Positions 15,910-24,281 of a DNA stretch of 64,000 nucleotides are shown piece by piece; position 1 is the first letter of the stretch, and each line of letters begins with the position of its first letter. The position numbers were made by a program, and so were the translations under genes. Below the pieces are notes generated by a model, which saw only the letters and a program-made list of their open reading frames with translations, searched no databases and was not told where the DNA came from. The stretch is from CBDBIG01 sp965205845 [NCBI: bacterium]. GTDB taxonomy: Bacteria > SAR324. The DNA lies in NCBI GenBank assembly GCA_965205845.1, contig CBDBIG010000005.1, positions 496,001-560,000 on the forward strand. Direction: 5' to 3'.

Positions 15910-17181
15910 TTATAGATTGAATAGATCGCGTAGGGCTTGCTGCTTGGCAGGCAGGTCGGGGGCATTGTAGGCGGCATCTTTTTTGAGTTGCATAATGGGG
16001 GCATGCAGCAATTTATGAATCAAACCATGGGTGGCGTTGTACAGCACTTTTTCGACGCGCTTTTGTCGCGCCAAAGGCAGACCTTGCAAGGCTTTGGCGG
16101 CCGTTTGACGCTGGTCTTCGGCTATTTGGCTAAAGGCTTTGCGCAAATCGCACACCAAGGGGTATACCTGGCGGCTGCGCAAATGCTGTAAATACGCCCG
16201 GGTTTCCTCTTCCACAATTTGGTTGGCCAATTGGGCCGCTTGCTGGCGCTGTTGCAGGTTGTTTTTTGCAGTGGTGCGGAGATCGTCGAGATTATAACAG
16301 TACACATCACTGAGTTGGGCTGCCTCGGGTTCGATATCGTGAGGTGAGGCAATATCGACCAAAAGCAATGGTTTTCCCCTGCGCTGCTTCATGGCCTGGG
16401 CGACCATACTCTTGAGGATGACTGGGTGGCTGGCATAGGTGGAACTGATGACGATATCGACCTTGCACAGGGCTTCTTGCAAACGATCAAAGGGGTGCAC
16501 CCCTGCATTTAAAGCTTGCGCCAGTGTCGCTGCCCGCGAAAACGTACGATTGCACACCCATGCTTGACGCACCCCCTCGCGTTGCAGGCAACGCAAAGCC
16601 AATTCAGCCATTTCACCGGCACCCACCACCAAGGCCTCGTGGGTGCTTAGGTCATCAAACACCTGTACGGCTAGTTGCACGGCCACGTGGCTAATCGAAA
16701 CGGGGTTGCGCGAAATATCGGTATGGTTATGCACGCGTTTGGCAATGCGATAGGCAGATTGCAGTAGCGGTTCAAGGGCTGGGCCAATCAGCCCACTGCG
16801 CTTGGCTAGTTGGTGCGCTTGTTTGAGTTGCCCCAAAATTTGGACCTCCCCTACCACCATCGATTCCAAGCTGCAAGCCACCCTAAACAGATGGCGTAGC
16901 GCGTCTTCTTCTTGCAAGGCAAGGGTGGTGTCGCGCCAATTGCTGTAATCATCTAGCAAAAAGCGCCTTTCAACCCACCCAATCAAGCCTTGCAACGATG
17001 CTTCACGCGGTAGGTAAAATTCCACCCGATTGCAAGTAGAAAGCCCCAGGACCTCTTGGCACGTGCTGGCGGCGGAGGCTTCTTGCAGGAATAGGCCTAT
17101 GGTCTCTTGGGGCATGGCAAAGCGTTCACGCACTTGCAAGGGGGCATTTTTGTAGTTCATGCTGAGCAGTTGTATGGGCAT
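15910..17181 (-). CDS. hemA: HemA, glutamyl-tRNA reductase
   Basis: First enzyme of the C5 route to 5-aminolevulinate: it reduces glutamyl-tRNA(Glu) to glutamate-1-semialdehyde using NADPH. The 423-residue protein is full length. The catalytic domain shows MNYKNAPLQVRERF and LGLSTCNRVEFYL with the nucleophilic Cys. Next come HLFRVACSLESMVVGEVQIL, the NADPH fold VVGAGEMAELALRCL and CNRTFSRA, then DIASPHDIEPEA. A helical dimerisation domain closes it. Presence of HemA means haem starts from glutamate, not from glycine and succinyl-CoA. hemD follows immediately. Confidence 0.97.
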   Translation of the reverse strand: MPIQLLSMNYKNAPLQVRERFAMPQETIGLFLQEASAASTCQEVLGLSTCNRVEFYLPREASLQGLIGWVERRFLLDDYSNWRDTTLALQEEDALRHLFRVACSLESMVVGEVQILGQLKQAHQLAKRSGLIGPALEPLLQSAYRIAKRVHNHTDISRNPVSISHVAVQLAVQVFDDLSTHEALVVGAGEMAELALRCLQREGVRQAWVCNRTFSRAATLAQALNAGVHPFDRLQEALCKVDIVISSTYASHPVILKSMVAQAMKQRRGKPLLLVDIASPHDIEPEAAQLSDVYCYNLDDLRTTAKNNLQQRQQAAQLANQIVEEETRAYLQHLRSRQVYPLVCDLRKAFSQIAEDQRQTAAKALQGLPLARQKRVEKVLYNATHGLIHKLLHAPIMQLKKDAAYNAPDLPAKQQALRDLFNL

Positions 17182-17449
17182 AACAGCAAGAATATACCCT
17201 TATGGTAAGGTTCTGTAAAAAATGAAATACACAAGCCTTAACCCATCTCACCATGGGCTATGGGTTGTAGTCAGGTGCTCATCAAAGAAAACACGCATTC
17301 GTTCTCTCCCCATCCGTGAACCATGTAAGTGCCAGCACGCCATAGCAACCCGCTCAGGCCTTAACCCATCTCACCATGGGCTATAGGCTATGGTAAAATC
17401 ATCCAAATGAGACCGCCACCGTTATTTGCGCTAACCCCAAATGAAACTC
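17182..17449. repeat. Intergenic region with a direct repeat of about 28 bp
   Basis: GCCTTAACCCATCTCACCAT plus GGGCTAT occurs at about 17235 and again at about 17358, 123 bases apart. Each copy can form a small hairpin (CCCAT ... ATGGG). The region lies upstream of hemA and downstream of hisH, both on the minus strand. The hairpins could act in termination of the hisB-hisH transcript, but no U-run follows. Confidence 0.5.
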
Positions 17450-18058
17450 CTAACCGCAAAGATGGTAGAATTGATGGAGGAGTTTGAGACCCGCATGCTG
17501 GCTTTTTTCGGGATGAAACTGTACACCCCACACATTGCCTTTGCGGACCACGGCGGGGAAGGTAGTGCCGTACTGCGCAACGCCCAGCACGTGTTGGGCG
17601 TTGGTAGGCATGGCGTGGTAGCTGTGTACAAAGTAGTACCAACTGTTATCGGGTATTCCAGCCAATAATGGATCGTCCGTTTTCCGCGAAACCTGCACCC
17701 AGCCCACCAGGGGTACTTTGTATTCGGCATGGGCAAAGCGCATCACCCTACCAGGAATGCAGCCCAAACCTAAGCCTCCCTCACCTTCTTCGGAATGATC
17801 AAACAGCAATTGCATGCCAACACACACCCCCAACAGCAGTGTGCCTTGGGCAACGCACTCTTTCACGCAGTCCTCCAGTTCCATGGCCCGAAAACGTTCA
17901 ACGGCAGCCACAAAAGCTCCCACCCCAGGCAATACCAGATGCGTGCATGCTTTCACTTGCGTGGGGGTTTTTACAATGCTGCAGGGTAGGTTTTGATGAT
18001 CGAAGGCGTTTTTTAAATTTTTTAAATTGCCCACGCCATAATCAATAAGTCCAAGCAT
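17450..18058 (-). CDS. hisH: HisH, glutamine amidotransferase subunit of imidazole glycerol phosphate synthase
   Basis: Supplies ammonia from glutamine to HisF for formation of imidazole glycerol phosphate in histidine synthesis. From ATG 18058 it has about 202 residues. The frame extends upstream, but MLGLIDYGVGNLKNLKNAF is the canonical HisH start. The class-I amidotransferase triad is visible: Cys in LLLGVCVGMQLLF, then His and Glu in VQFHPEKS. PGVGAF and YYFVHSYH are also typical. It lies 13 bases after hisB on the same strand; hisA and hisF are not adjacent. Confidence 0.95.
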   Translation of the reverse strand: MLGLIDYGVGNLKNLKNAFDHQNLPCSIVKTPTQVKACTHLVLPGVGAFVAAVERFRAMELEDCVKECVAQGTLLLGVCVGMQLLFDHSEEGEGGLGLGCIPGRVMRFAHAEYKVPLVGWVQVSRKTDDPLLAGIPDNSWYYFVHSYHAMPTNAQHVLGVAQYGTTFPAVVRKGNVWGVQFHPEKSQHAGLKLLHQFYHLCG

Positions 18059-18071
18059 GATGGAGATGGGT

Positions 18072-18662
18072 TTACAGCACTCCTTTGGTTGAAGGGGTAA
18101 CACCAAGCCGCCTTGGGTCTGGGGTTGCGGCATCATAAAATGCCCGTGCAAAACCTTTAAACATCGCTTCGCAACGATGGTGGTCGTTTTGGCCATACAG
18201 GATTTGGATGTGCACCGTCATGCGGCCACTCATGGCGAACGACTTAAAAAAATGCGGCACCATTTGCACATCCAATTCGCCTAAGCGGGTTTGGGTGAAA
18301 TCGGCTTTAATGCAGCTGTCTGGTCGTCCTGAAAGGTCTAAGGCCGTCCGCACCAAGGTTTCGTCCATGGGTAACAAACACCAGCCGTAACGGCGGATAC
18401 TTTTGCGCTCGCCAAGGGCCTCGTTTACAGCCTGCCCTAGGGCCAATGCCGTGTCTTCCACTGTGTGATGGCAATCAATGTGCAGGTCGCCCTCACACCG
18501 CAAGCACAGATCGAACATGCCATGAAAAGCGAGTTGCTCGAGCATGTGGTCAAAATACCCTATCCCCGTGGAAACATCTGCCGTGCCTTTCCCGTCGAGA
18601 TTTAGCGCAAGGTCTATTTTGGTTTCATTCGTTTGGCGCACAACCCGTGCTTTGCGTTCCAT
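18072..18662 (-). CDS. hisB: HisB-type imidazoleglycerol-phosphate dehydratase
   Basis: Removes water from imidazole glycerol phosphate to give imidazole acetol phosphate. The 196-residue enzyme is monofunctional; there is no histidinol-phosphatase domain. Metal-binding motifs are FDHMLEQLAFHGMFDL, the HIDCHHTVED cluster, and YGQNDHHRCEAMFKGFARA. A GTG directly precedes the ATG, giving alternative starts three bases apart. The first about 24 codons plus the upstream region are repeated in tandem three more times upstream. Ribosome entry and transcription of hisB therefore begin in a repetitive leader. Confidence 0.96.
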   Translation of the reverse strand: MERKARVVRQTNETKIDLALNLDGKGTADVSTGIGYFDHMLEQLAFHGMFDLCLRCEGDLHIDCHHTVEDTALALGQAVNEALGERKSIRRYGWCLLPMDETLVRTALDLSGRPDSCIKADFTQTRLGELDVQMVPHFFKSFAMSGRMTVHIQILYGQNDHHRCEAMFKGFARAFYDAATPDPRRLGVTPSTKGVL

Positions 18663-19226
18663 CACGTATCACCCCGCTATCTGAGATTTTCCCACAAAGG
18701 GAGCATCCAAATTGACACACGGGATTTTTTCAACACACACCAACACCACAAGTCCCGTCGAGGTTTAGCGCAAGGTCTATTTTGGTTTCATTCGTTTGGC
18801 GCACAACCCGTGCTTTGCGTTCCATCACGTATCACCCCGCTATCTGAGATTTTCCCACAAAGGGAGCATCCAAATTGACACACGGGATTTTTTCAACACA
18901 CACCAACACCACAAGTCCCGTCGAGGTTTAGCGCAAGGTCTATTTTGGTTTCATTCGTTTGGCGCACAACCCGTGCTTTGCGTTCCATCACGTATCACCC
19001 CGCTACCTGAGATTTTGCCACAAAGGGAGCATCCAAATTCGGGCTTTTTCAACACACATCAACACCACAAGTCCCGTCGAGGTTTAGCGCAAGGTCTATT
19101 TTGGTTTCATTCGTTTGGCGCACAACTCGTGCTTTGCGTTCCATCACGTATCACCCCGCTACCTGAGATTTTGCCACAAAGGGAGCATCCAAATTCGGGC
19201 TTTTTCAACACACACACCAACACCAC
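18591..19226 (-). repeat. Tandem array of the hisB 5' region, four copies of about 155-163 bp
   Basis: Plus-strand marker CCCGTCGAG(A/G)TTTAGCGC lies at 18591, 18754, 18917 and 19073, giving spacings of 163, 163 and 156. Each unit holds the upstream region, GTG-ATG and first 24 codons of hisB. In the three extra copies the frame then runs into a short unrelated tail (TCGVGVC or TCGVDVC) and TGA. Copies 1-2 share one variant of the leader (TATCTGAGATTTTCCC) and copies 3-4 another (TACCTGAGATTTTGCC). There are no spacers, so it is not a CRISPR array. Confidence 0.95.
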
Positions 19227-19402
19227 GGGTGCATTCTATGCCGTTTTTGCTCATAAATAAAGAGCCATTTGCGTGTTCTTACCCAACAGCACGGGTTTTT
19301 GCATCGTGCAACCTGGCATGCTACCTCGGCGGAACGATGTGGTGCCATGTTTTGGTCGCCCATGGTTTGTAAGGGCGTTTCCCCCCCACGAGGCAACTTG
19401 CG

Positions 19403-19813
19403 CTATGGCTCAAAAAGGAGGCGATAAAGGACACGCCCTGGTGTAAGGATTGTTAGTGCTCCTGCAAGGAGTAATCCCCCAAGGTATACACCCACCATAG
19501 CCCGCGCATGCCTCTTCCTCCAACCAAGGTCACCTGTTTGCCTTAGTTTGTAAATACAAAAAATGGCATACACCAACGAGAGCAAGGTAAAGGGTACAAA
19601 TAAATGAACCAGTGAATACGCCCCGGGGCGAATATCTTGAATAAATAACGCAGAGAGGCTCACGATACCCAAAAAAACGATATAAACCCAACCTACCCTC
19701 CTATGCAAGGTCGTGCCTTTTTGAGCGATAAAAATGGACGCACCCAGCACCAAGGCAATAAAAGCACAGGCACTATGGATGATAACGATGGGGGGCATTG
19801 GGTTTTTTTCCAT
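19403..19813 (-). CDS. DUF2306-like small inner-membrane protein
   Basis: A 136-residue protein with four hydrophobic segments (VIIHSACAFIALVLGASIF; VGWVYIVFLGIVSLSALFI; YSLVHLFVPFTLLSLVYAIF; AMVGVYLGGLLLAGALTI). Histidines at helix starts (IIHS, LHRR, LVHL, KRHARAM) and the end TPGRVLYRLLF follow the DUF2306 pattern. The family has no settled function. The gene begins 12 bases after pyrC on the same strand, so it is likely the last gene of the LOG-larC-pyrC transcript. Confidence 0.7.
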   Translation of the reverse strand: MEKNPMPPIVIIHSACAFIALVLGASIFIAQKGTTLHRRVGWVYIVFLGIVSLSALFIQDIRPGAYSLVHLFVPFTLLSLVYAIFCIYKLRQTGDLGWRKRHARAMVGVYLGGLLLAGALTILTPGRVLYRLLFEP

Positions 19814-19824
19814 AAAAAAGGGGT

Positions 19825-21099
19825 TTACATCGCAGAATATACCACCTTCCCACTCACAATGGTGGCTTCGATTTTTCCTCGCATTTCCCAGCCATCATAA
19901 ACACTCCAGGCGCATTTTGAAGCAATGCGCCCTTCCTCGCCCCTCCCAATGCGCCAGTTTTTGTGTGGATCGAGCAACACCAAGTCGGCGTCGGCTTGTT
20001 CTGCGACAACCCCCTTATTAAGCCCCCAAAAGCGCGCGAGGTTGGCCGAGCTGAGGTCAATCAGGCGTTCTAATGAAATTTTCCCTTGTTGCCACCAGGT
20101 GATGCCAAGGGGAAACAGGTGTTCCACCCCCGGAATGCCGCTGGGTGCTTGGGCGTAAGGAGTTTGTTTTTCTTGCAAGGTGTGGGGGGCGTGGTCGCTG
20201 GCAAGGCAGTCAATGCCTTTGGGTAAGCAGGCAAACAGGGCTTGCTGCTCGCTGCGCGGGCGTAAGGGCGGGTTTACCTTATAGCGATTCTCCTGGGGGG
20301 GAGCAATGTCTTCCACGCTCAAGGCAAGATGATGTGGACAGGCCTCGACCAGCACATTTTTGCCCAACCCACTTTTGGCGGCAAGTTCAACCACCTGTGC
20401 GCTGGTTGAGTGGGCCAAGTGGAGCTTGGCCTGGTAGCGTGTTGCCCATTCAAGGGCTTGGGAGACCGCATTTAACTCTGCCTGCAAGCCTCGCAAACGA
20501 TGATGCGCCTTTACATCAGGGTTGGCTTCCTCTTGCGCATGGCTCACAATCCATTCAAGGTCTTCTGCGTGTACAATCACAGGCAAGCCAATGTCTGCCG
20601 CATTGGCAAAATGTTTCTCCACATGCTCGGGCGCCAACCCACCTTGACCTGTGGAAGGGCCCATGTAAATTTTAAGCGCTTTCACGCAGTCGAGTTTGGC
20701 TGCTTGGCGGACTTGGTCTAGGTTGTCGGCTTCAGCACCAAAATGAAACAAGAGGTGGCAAGGTGCCCCTTGAGCAAGGTGTATTTTTTGCTGCAAGGCT
20801 TGGAGCGTGGTGGTGCGTGGCATGGTGTTGGGCATGTCGGCGCACAGGGCCACCCCTCCTTGGACAGCGGCTTGGGTGCCACTGAGCAAGGTTTCTTTGT
20901 GCTCTGCCCCTGGGGTTCTAAAATGCACATGGCCATCAAGGGCTGCGGGGAGTAACAAGCGTCCATTTGCTTTTAGCAACGGGGTTTGGGAAGGCACACG
21001 AAGGTGCGGATCGATGCGATCAATGCGCCCATTTTGAAGCGACACATGGGCATGGCTCCCATTGGGTAAGGTGGCATCGCAGATAAAGAGGGTGTGCAT
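19825..21099 (-). CDS. pyrC: Dihydroorotase (PyrC, class I type)
   Basis: Cyclises N-carbamoyl-aspartate to dihydroorotate in pyrimidine synthesis. The 424-residue protein is an amidohydrolase TIM barrel with zinc ligands in LDGHVHFRTPG. ADMPNTMP binds the substrate, KALKIYMG holds the lysine expected to be carbamylated, and VIVHAED, HLAHSTSA and the catalytic Asp in LASDHAPHT complete the site. The ends form the composite beta domain typical of class I enzymes. It lies 69 bases after larC on the minus strand. Confidence 0.94.
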   Translation of the reverse strand: MHTLFICDATLPNGSHAHVSLQNGRIDRIDPHLRVPSQTPLLKANGRLLLPAALDGHVHFRTPGAEHKETLLSGTQAAVQGGVALCADMPNTMPRTTTLQALQQKIHLAQGAPCHLLFHFGAEADNLDQVRQAAKLDCVKALKIYMGPSTGQGGLAPEHVEKHFANAADIGLPVIVHAEDLEWIVSHAQEEANPDVKAHHRLRGLQAELNAVSQALEWATRYQAKLHLAHSTSAQVVELAAKSGLGKNVLVEACPHHLALSVEDIAPPQENRYKVNPPLRPRSEQQALFACLPKGIDCLASDHAPHTLQEKQTPYAQAPSGIPGVEHLFPLGITWWQQGKISLERLIDLSSANLARFWGLNKGVVAEQADADLVLLDPHKNWRIGRGEEGRIASKCAWSVYDGWEMRGKIEATIVSGKVVYSAM

Positions 21100-21168
21100 G
21101 GGTCGAATGGGGGTTTCCTTTTTTTAAAGGGTGATGAGGGGAAACGCGTGCTCTGTCAAGGGTGATGG

Positions 21169-22446
21169 TTAAGGGTTTTGTTTGGGCGTTAAAAAAGCGA
21201 GCATGGCGGCTTGGTAGACATCGCGCAAAGGGGTGCCATGAGTTTGCGCGGCTTTGCGACAGGAATCGTATTCGGGTGAAAAACGGCTGATGCCTTCAAA
21301 CTGGGCGAGTTTACCCACAATTCCGCCATAAGGTGTTTGTACGCTGTGTACCTGGCGGGGTAAGGCTACCTTGTTTAAGGTGTGGGTGCGAACGCCCAAG
21401 GTGGTGGTTTCACGGAACAGCGTCGCATGCATCGCTTGGGTTTGGCTGGGATGGTGCAACACCTCAAGGCGTACTGCGGGGCGATTTTTCTTCATTTGCA
21501 AAGGGATAAACCCGACGTCGAGGGCACCTGCTTGCAACAAGGTTTCCATGAGCCAGCCCAACCATTCAGGGCTTGCGTCATCCAAATTCACCTGGGTGCT
21601 GGCAATGTGCTCGTAGATAAGGCCTTGTTCGGGGGGGAGGGTTTCTTGAATCAGGGTCGCCCTAAGCACATTGGCCACGCTCGAAGGGTTTTTGCTTCCA
21701 GCACCCAGCCCTGTTTTAAGGGGTGTATAGCGCATAGGGGTGGGCATGGGAATGCCCAAGGCTGCCAACACAGCCGCTCCCGTGGGGGTGGTGCGCTCAT
21801 GGGCGGGGGGTCCGCTTTCAATTTCAATACCCTGTAACAAGGCCAAGGTTGCGGGTGCGGGCACGGGGCATAGGCCATGGGCACTGTGGATGGTCCCGCT
21901 ACCTACGGGAATGGGTGTGGCAAATAACACGCGCTCGATGCCAAGAGCCTCTAAACCCACGGCGACACTCACAATATCGGCAATCGAATCCCATGCCCCT
22001 ACCTCATGAAATACCACCTCTTCGGGGGTTATACCGTGTACGCTGCCTTCTGCCTGGGCTAGGCGCGTAAACACGGCGATGGCACGGTGCTTTACCCCTG
22101 GGTTTAACGGGGCTTGGGTAAGCATTGCGCGAATGCTTTTCCAGTGGCGATGTGCATGGGCTGGCCCGTGGTGATGTGGGTGCTGATGGGAGTGCGGGGG
22201 GAGATTTTGCAGTTCGACCACAAAGCGGAGTGCTTCAAAAGGGCCGCGCATCACCGTTTTTTTGCTGAGGGTTACTTCGCCCACTTGTAAATCGGCCAGT
22301 GCTTGGCGCATGGCACAAAGCGGCGCTCCCAAATGGAGCAATGCAGCCACTAACATATCTCCTGCAATTCCCCCAATGGGTTCGAGCAGCATGCTAGGCT
22401 TTGGGGTAGGGTTTGGTGGTGGGGTTGTCATGACGGGCTTATGCAT
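21169..22446 (-). CDS. larC: LarC-like nickel insertion protein (DUF111)
   Basis: A 425-residue protein of the LarC family, which loads nickel onto the pincer nucleotide cofactor of lactate racemase and related enzymes by CTP-dependent metallation. The family start PIGGIAGDMLVAALLHLGA is near residue 23. A histidine-rich tract follows at about 84-103 (HSHQHPHHHGPAHAHRHW), as in many members, then EEVVFHEVGAWDSIADIVS, HERTTPTGAAVLAALG and PEYDSCRKAA. The larA, larB and larE partners are not in the window. It starts 9 bases after the LOG gene. Confidence 0.93.
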   Translation of the reverse strand: MHKPVMTTPPPNPTPKPSMLLEPIGGIAGDMLVAALLHLGAPLCAMRQALADLQVGEVTLSKKTVMRGPFEALRFVVELQNLPPHSHQHPHHHGPAHAHRHWKSIRAMLTQAPLNPGVKHRAIAVFTRLAQAEGSVHGITPEEVVFHEVGAWDSIADIVSVAVGLEALGIERVLFATPIPVGSGTIHSAHGLCPVPAPATLALLQGIEIESGPPAHERTTPTGAAVLAALGIPMPTPMRYTPLKTGLGAGSKNPSSVANVLRATLIQETLPPEQGLIYEHIASTQVNLDDASPEWLGWLMETLLQAGALDVGFIPLQMKKNRPAVRLEVLHHPSQTQAMHATLFRETTTLGVRTHTLNKVALPRQVHSVQTPYGGIVGKLAQFEGISRFSPEYDSCRKAAQTHGTPLRDVYQAAMLAFLTPKQNP

Positions 22447-22455
22447 CGATTGCCT

Positions 22456-23076
22456 CTATGAAGTGGCAAAGGATTCGCCATACTCCATAACGCGTTGGCT
22501 TAGGTTGTTTAATGCGGCAACGGGGTTGGTGAAGCGTGGCAGGAGTGCCAAATGTTTGGCTTTAACAAAGCCTTGCGCGCTTGCATGGTTCAAAAAAGCC
22601 CACAAAGGTGCGTAGTACTGCTGGGCATCAAGGACAGCACTCGGTTTTTGGTGTGCTTTCACCACCTCCCCCGTCAGGACCCCAAACAGTTCATCAAAAG
22701 TACCCACGCCGCCTGGCAGGGTTAAAAAAGCATCGCACAAGGCGTACATGCGTAGTTTACGCTCTTCTAGATTTGGAGCAATGATCAGCTCTTTTAAGTG
22801 GTGGTTGGTTTGTTCCATGTCAACAAGGCTTTTCACCGTAACCCCAATCACCTCGCCGCCAAGGTCGAGCATGGTTTGAGAGAGCGTGCCCATGATACCA
22901 ACCCCACCTCCACCAAACACCAAACGAATCTTGCGCGCTACCATTTGCTGTGCCAAGGCGGTGGCCAATACACCATAATGCGGGGTTCTTCCATACTGTG
23001 AACCACAAAAAACGCAGAGGCTCCGAAGGGTTTTGGCGTTGGCAGCATGGGCAGGTAAAATGGGCTTTGGAGGCAT
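22456..23076 (-). CDS. LOG family protein (lysine decarboxylase-like, TIGR00730 type)
   Basis: About 206 residues from ATG 23076. An upstream extension of the frame is hydrophobic and not family-like, so this inner start is preferred. The N-terminus LCVFCGSQYGRTPHY, the FGGGGVGIMGTL loop, and LPGGVGTFDELFGVLTGEVV match the LOG signature (PGGxGTxxE). Related proteins cleave cytokinin ribotides or other nucleoside monophosphates to free base and ribose phosphate. Substrate here is unknown. First gene of the minus-strand run LOG-larC-pyrC-DUF2306. Confidence 0.9.
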   Translation of the reverse strand: MPPKPILPAHAANAKTLRSLCVFCGSQYGRTPHYGVLATALAQQMVARKIRLVFGGGGVGIMGTLSQTMLDLGGEVIGVTVKSLVDMEQTNHHLKELIIAPNLEERKLRMYALCDAFLTLPGGVGTFDELFGVLTGEVVKAHQKPSAVLDAQQYYAPLWAFLNHASAQGFVKAKHLALLPRFTNPVAALNNLSQRVMEYGESFATS

Positions 23077-23339
23077 GGGAGTGTTACATGTGCAGCCCAG
23101 GTCAAATGCACGCTTTACAGAGCATATTTGCGTTGTGCTGGCAATCTGGGTAAAAAAAAGTGAATCTAGTAGACAAATAAAAATGGCGTGATATCGATGC
23201 GCCATCTCTCGATGGGACGGTTAGTCTAATCGATTGCATATCCGCAAGTAAATACTTATAGTCTACAGGCGTGGGGGAGGGGGCGTTTGTAGCATGCTTG
23301 TCCCAAATGGCGGGCTATCGATTATAAAAAGGAGAAGTA
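23077..23339. other. Divergent intergenic region
   Basis: Lies between the minus-strand LOG gene and the plus-strand CopD-like gene, so it should hold both promoters. ATCGAT elements recur, but I cannot fix a promoter. AAGGAG just before 23343 is the ribosome-binding site of the right-hand gene. Confidence 0.4.
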
Positions 23340-23342
23340 TTG

Positions 23343-24266
23343 ATGCATACTTTTTATCACCTAGCCCAAGTGTATATTGTAAATGGCTGGGATTTTATTG
23401 CCCTTGGCGGTCTGCTTATTTTTAAAATGGTGTGGCTGTTTTCCACCTTAGCCTGTTTGGGGTCGGTCTTTTTTTTGACCTGCTTTCGTGAAACCCCTTA
23501 TGGTGTGCAGGCAAAGGTAAGCATGCTATGTTCCAGGTTTTCTCTCGTTGCGGTGGGTGCCACTGCGCTCGAGATGGTTTTTTATTTTTTATACTCCAGC
23601 GGAGTGCTGGTTGGTTTAGAAAGTGTTTCGGGTGCCATCGAAGCAGTTTTTACACCGAATATATTGGTAAAAGATTCCTTGCGGCTGGGAGGTCTTCTTT
23701 TTTTGGTGGTGGTGGGTTATCGTGCCAAAAGTGTCTCGAACGTGTGGGGTGCCTTTGGGACCTTGCTTATTTTGGTTTCCTTTGGCATGTCCGATCGCAT
23801 CAACTGGTTCGACACCCCCTGGCTGGCGACCCTCGTCATGACCCATGTAACGTTTGCCTCTTTTTGGATGGGGAGCTTATGGTGTATTTTGCAACTCATC
23901 GATACGCCTGATTTTAAACAAAGTTTTGAAATTCTGTCGCGTTTCAACGCTGTGGCTGTACACTTATTGCCCGTGATGATTTTGGCGGGGCTCCTCCTTG
24001 CGTGGCAGATTGTGGGTACTTGGAGTACTTTGTTTACAACGACCTATGGCATTACCTTACTTTGTAAATTTACTTTTTTCTTGTGCTGCTTTGGGTTAGG
24101 TTTATTGAACAAGGTGTATCATACCCCCGGATTAGGCGGTAGCAAAAAAGAAGCCTACAAGGCGGTGCACAATTTACAAATTTACGTGCGCTTGGAAATT
24201 GTTTTTATTGGATTGATATTTTTTTGCACGGCCATCTTAGCAGTCATTTCTCCTCAAGCAAGTTAG
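23343..24266 (+). CDS. CopD-domain membrane protein (copper resistance/uptake type)
   Basis: A 307-residue integral membrane protein with about eight hydrophobic segments. The second half has the CopD pattern: THVTFASFWMGSLWCILQL, LSRFNAVAVHLLPVMILAGL, and TTYGITLLCKFTFFL followed by LGLLNK. CopD proteins take copper across the inner membrane, usually with periplasmic CopC, which is not present here. ATG 23343 has AGGAG eight bases upstream; a TTG immediately before it is ignored. It ends 15 bases before ileS, so the two may be cotranscribed. Metal specificity is inference. Confidence 0.8.
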   Translation: MHTFYHLAQVYIVNGWDFIALGGLLIFKMVWLFSTLACLGSVFFLTCFRETPYGVQAKVSMLCSRFSLVAVGATALEMVFYFLYSSGVLVGLESVSGAIEAVFTPNILVKDSLRLGGLLFLVVVGYRAKSVSNVWGAFGTLLILVSFGMSDRINWFDTPWLATLVMTHVTFASFWMGSLWCILQLIDTPDFKQSFEILSRFNAVAVHLLPVMILAGLLLAWQIVGTWSTLFTTTYGITLLCKFTFFLCCFGLGLLNKVYHTPGLGGSKKEAYKAVHNLQIYVRLEIVFIGLIFFCTAILAVISPQAS

Positions 24267-24281
24267 TTTAAAAAAATCGCA

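Noticed and set aside
18796-19260. Long plus-strand open frame through the hisB array (154 codons)
   Set aside because: It is antisense to duplicated hisB sequence and open only because the repeat length is kept in phase; no start signal or family match.
20145-20675. 176-codon plus-strand frame inside pyrC
   Set aside because: Antisense to a fully conserved dihydroorotase gene; no independent signals.
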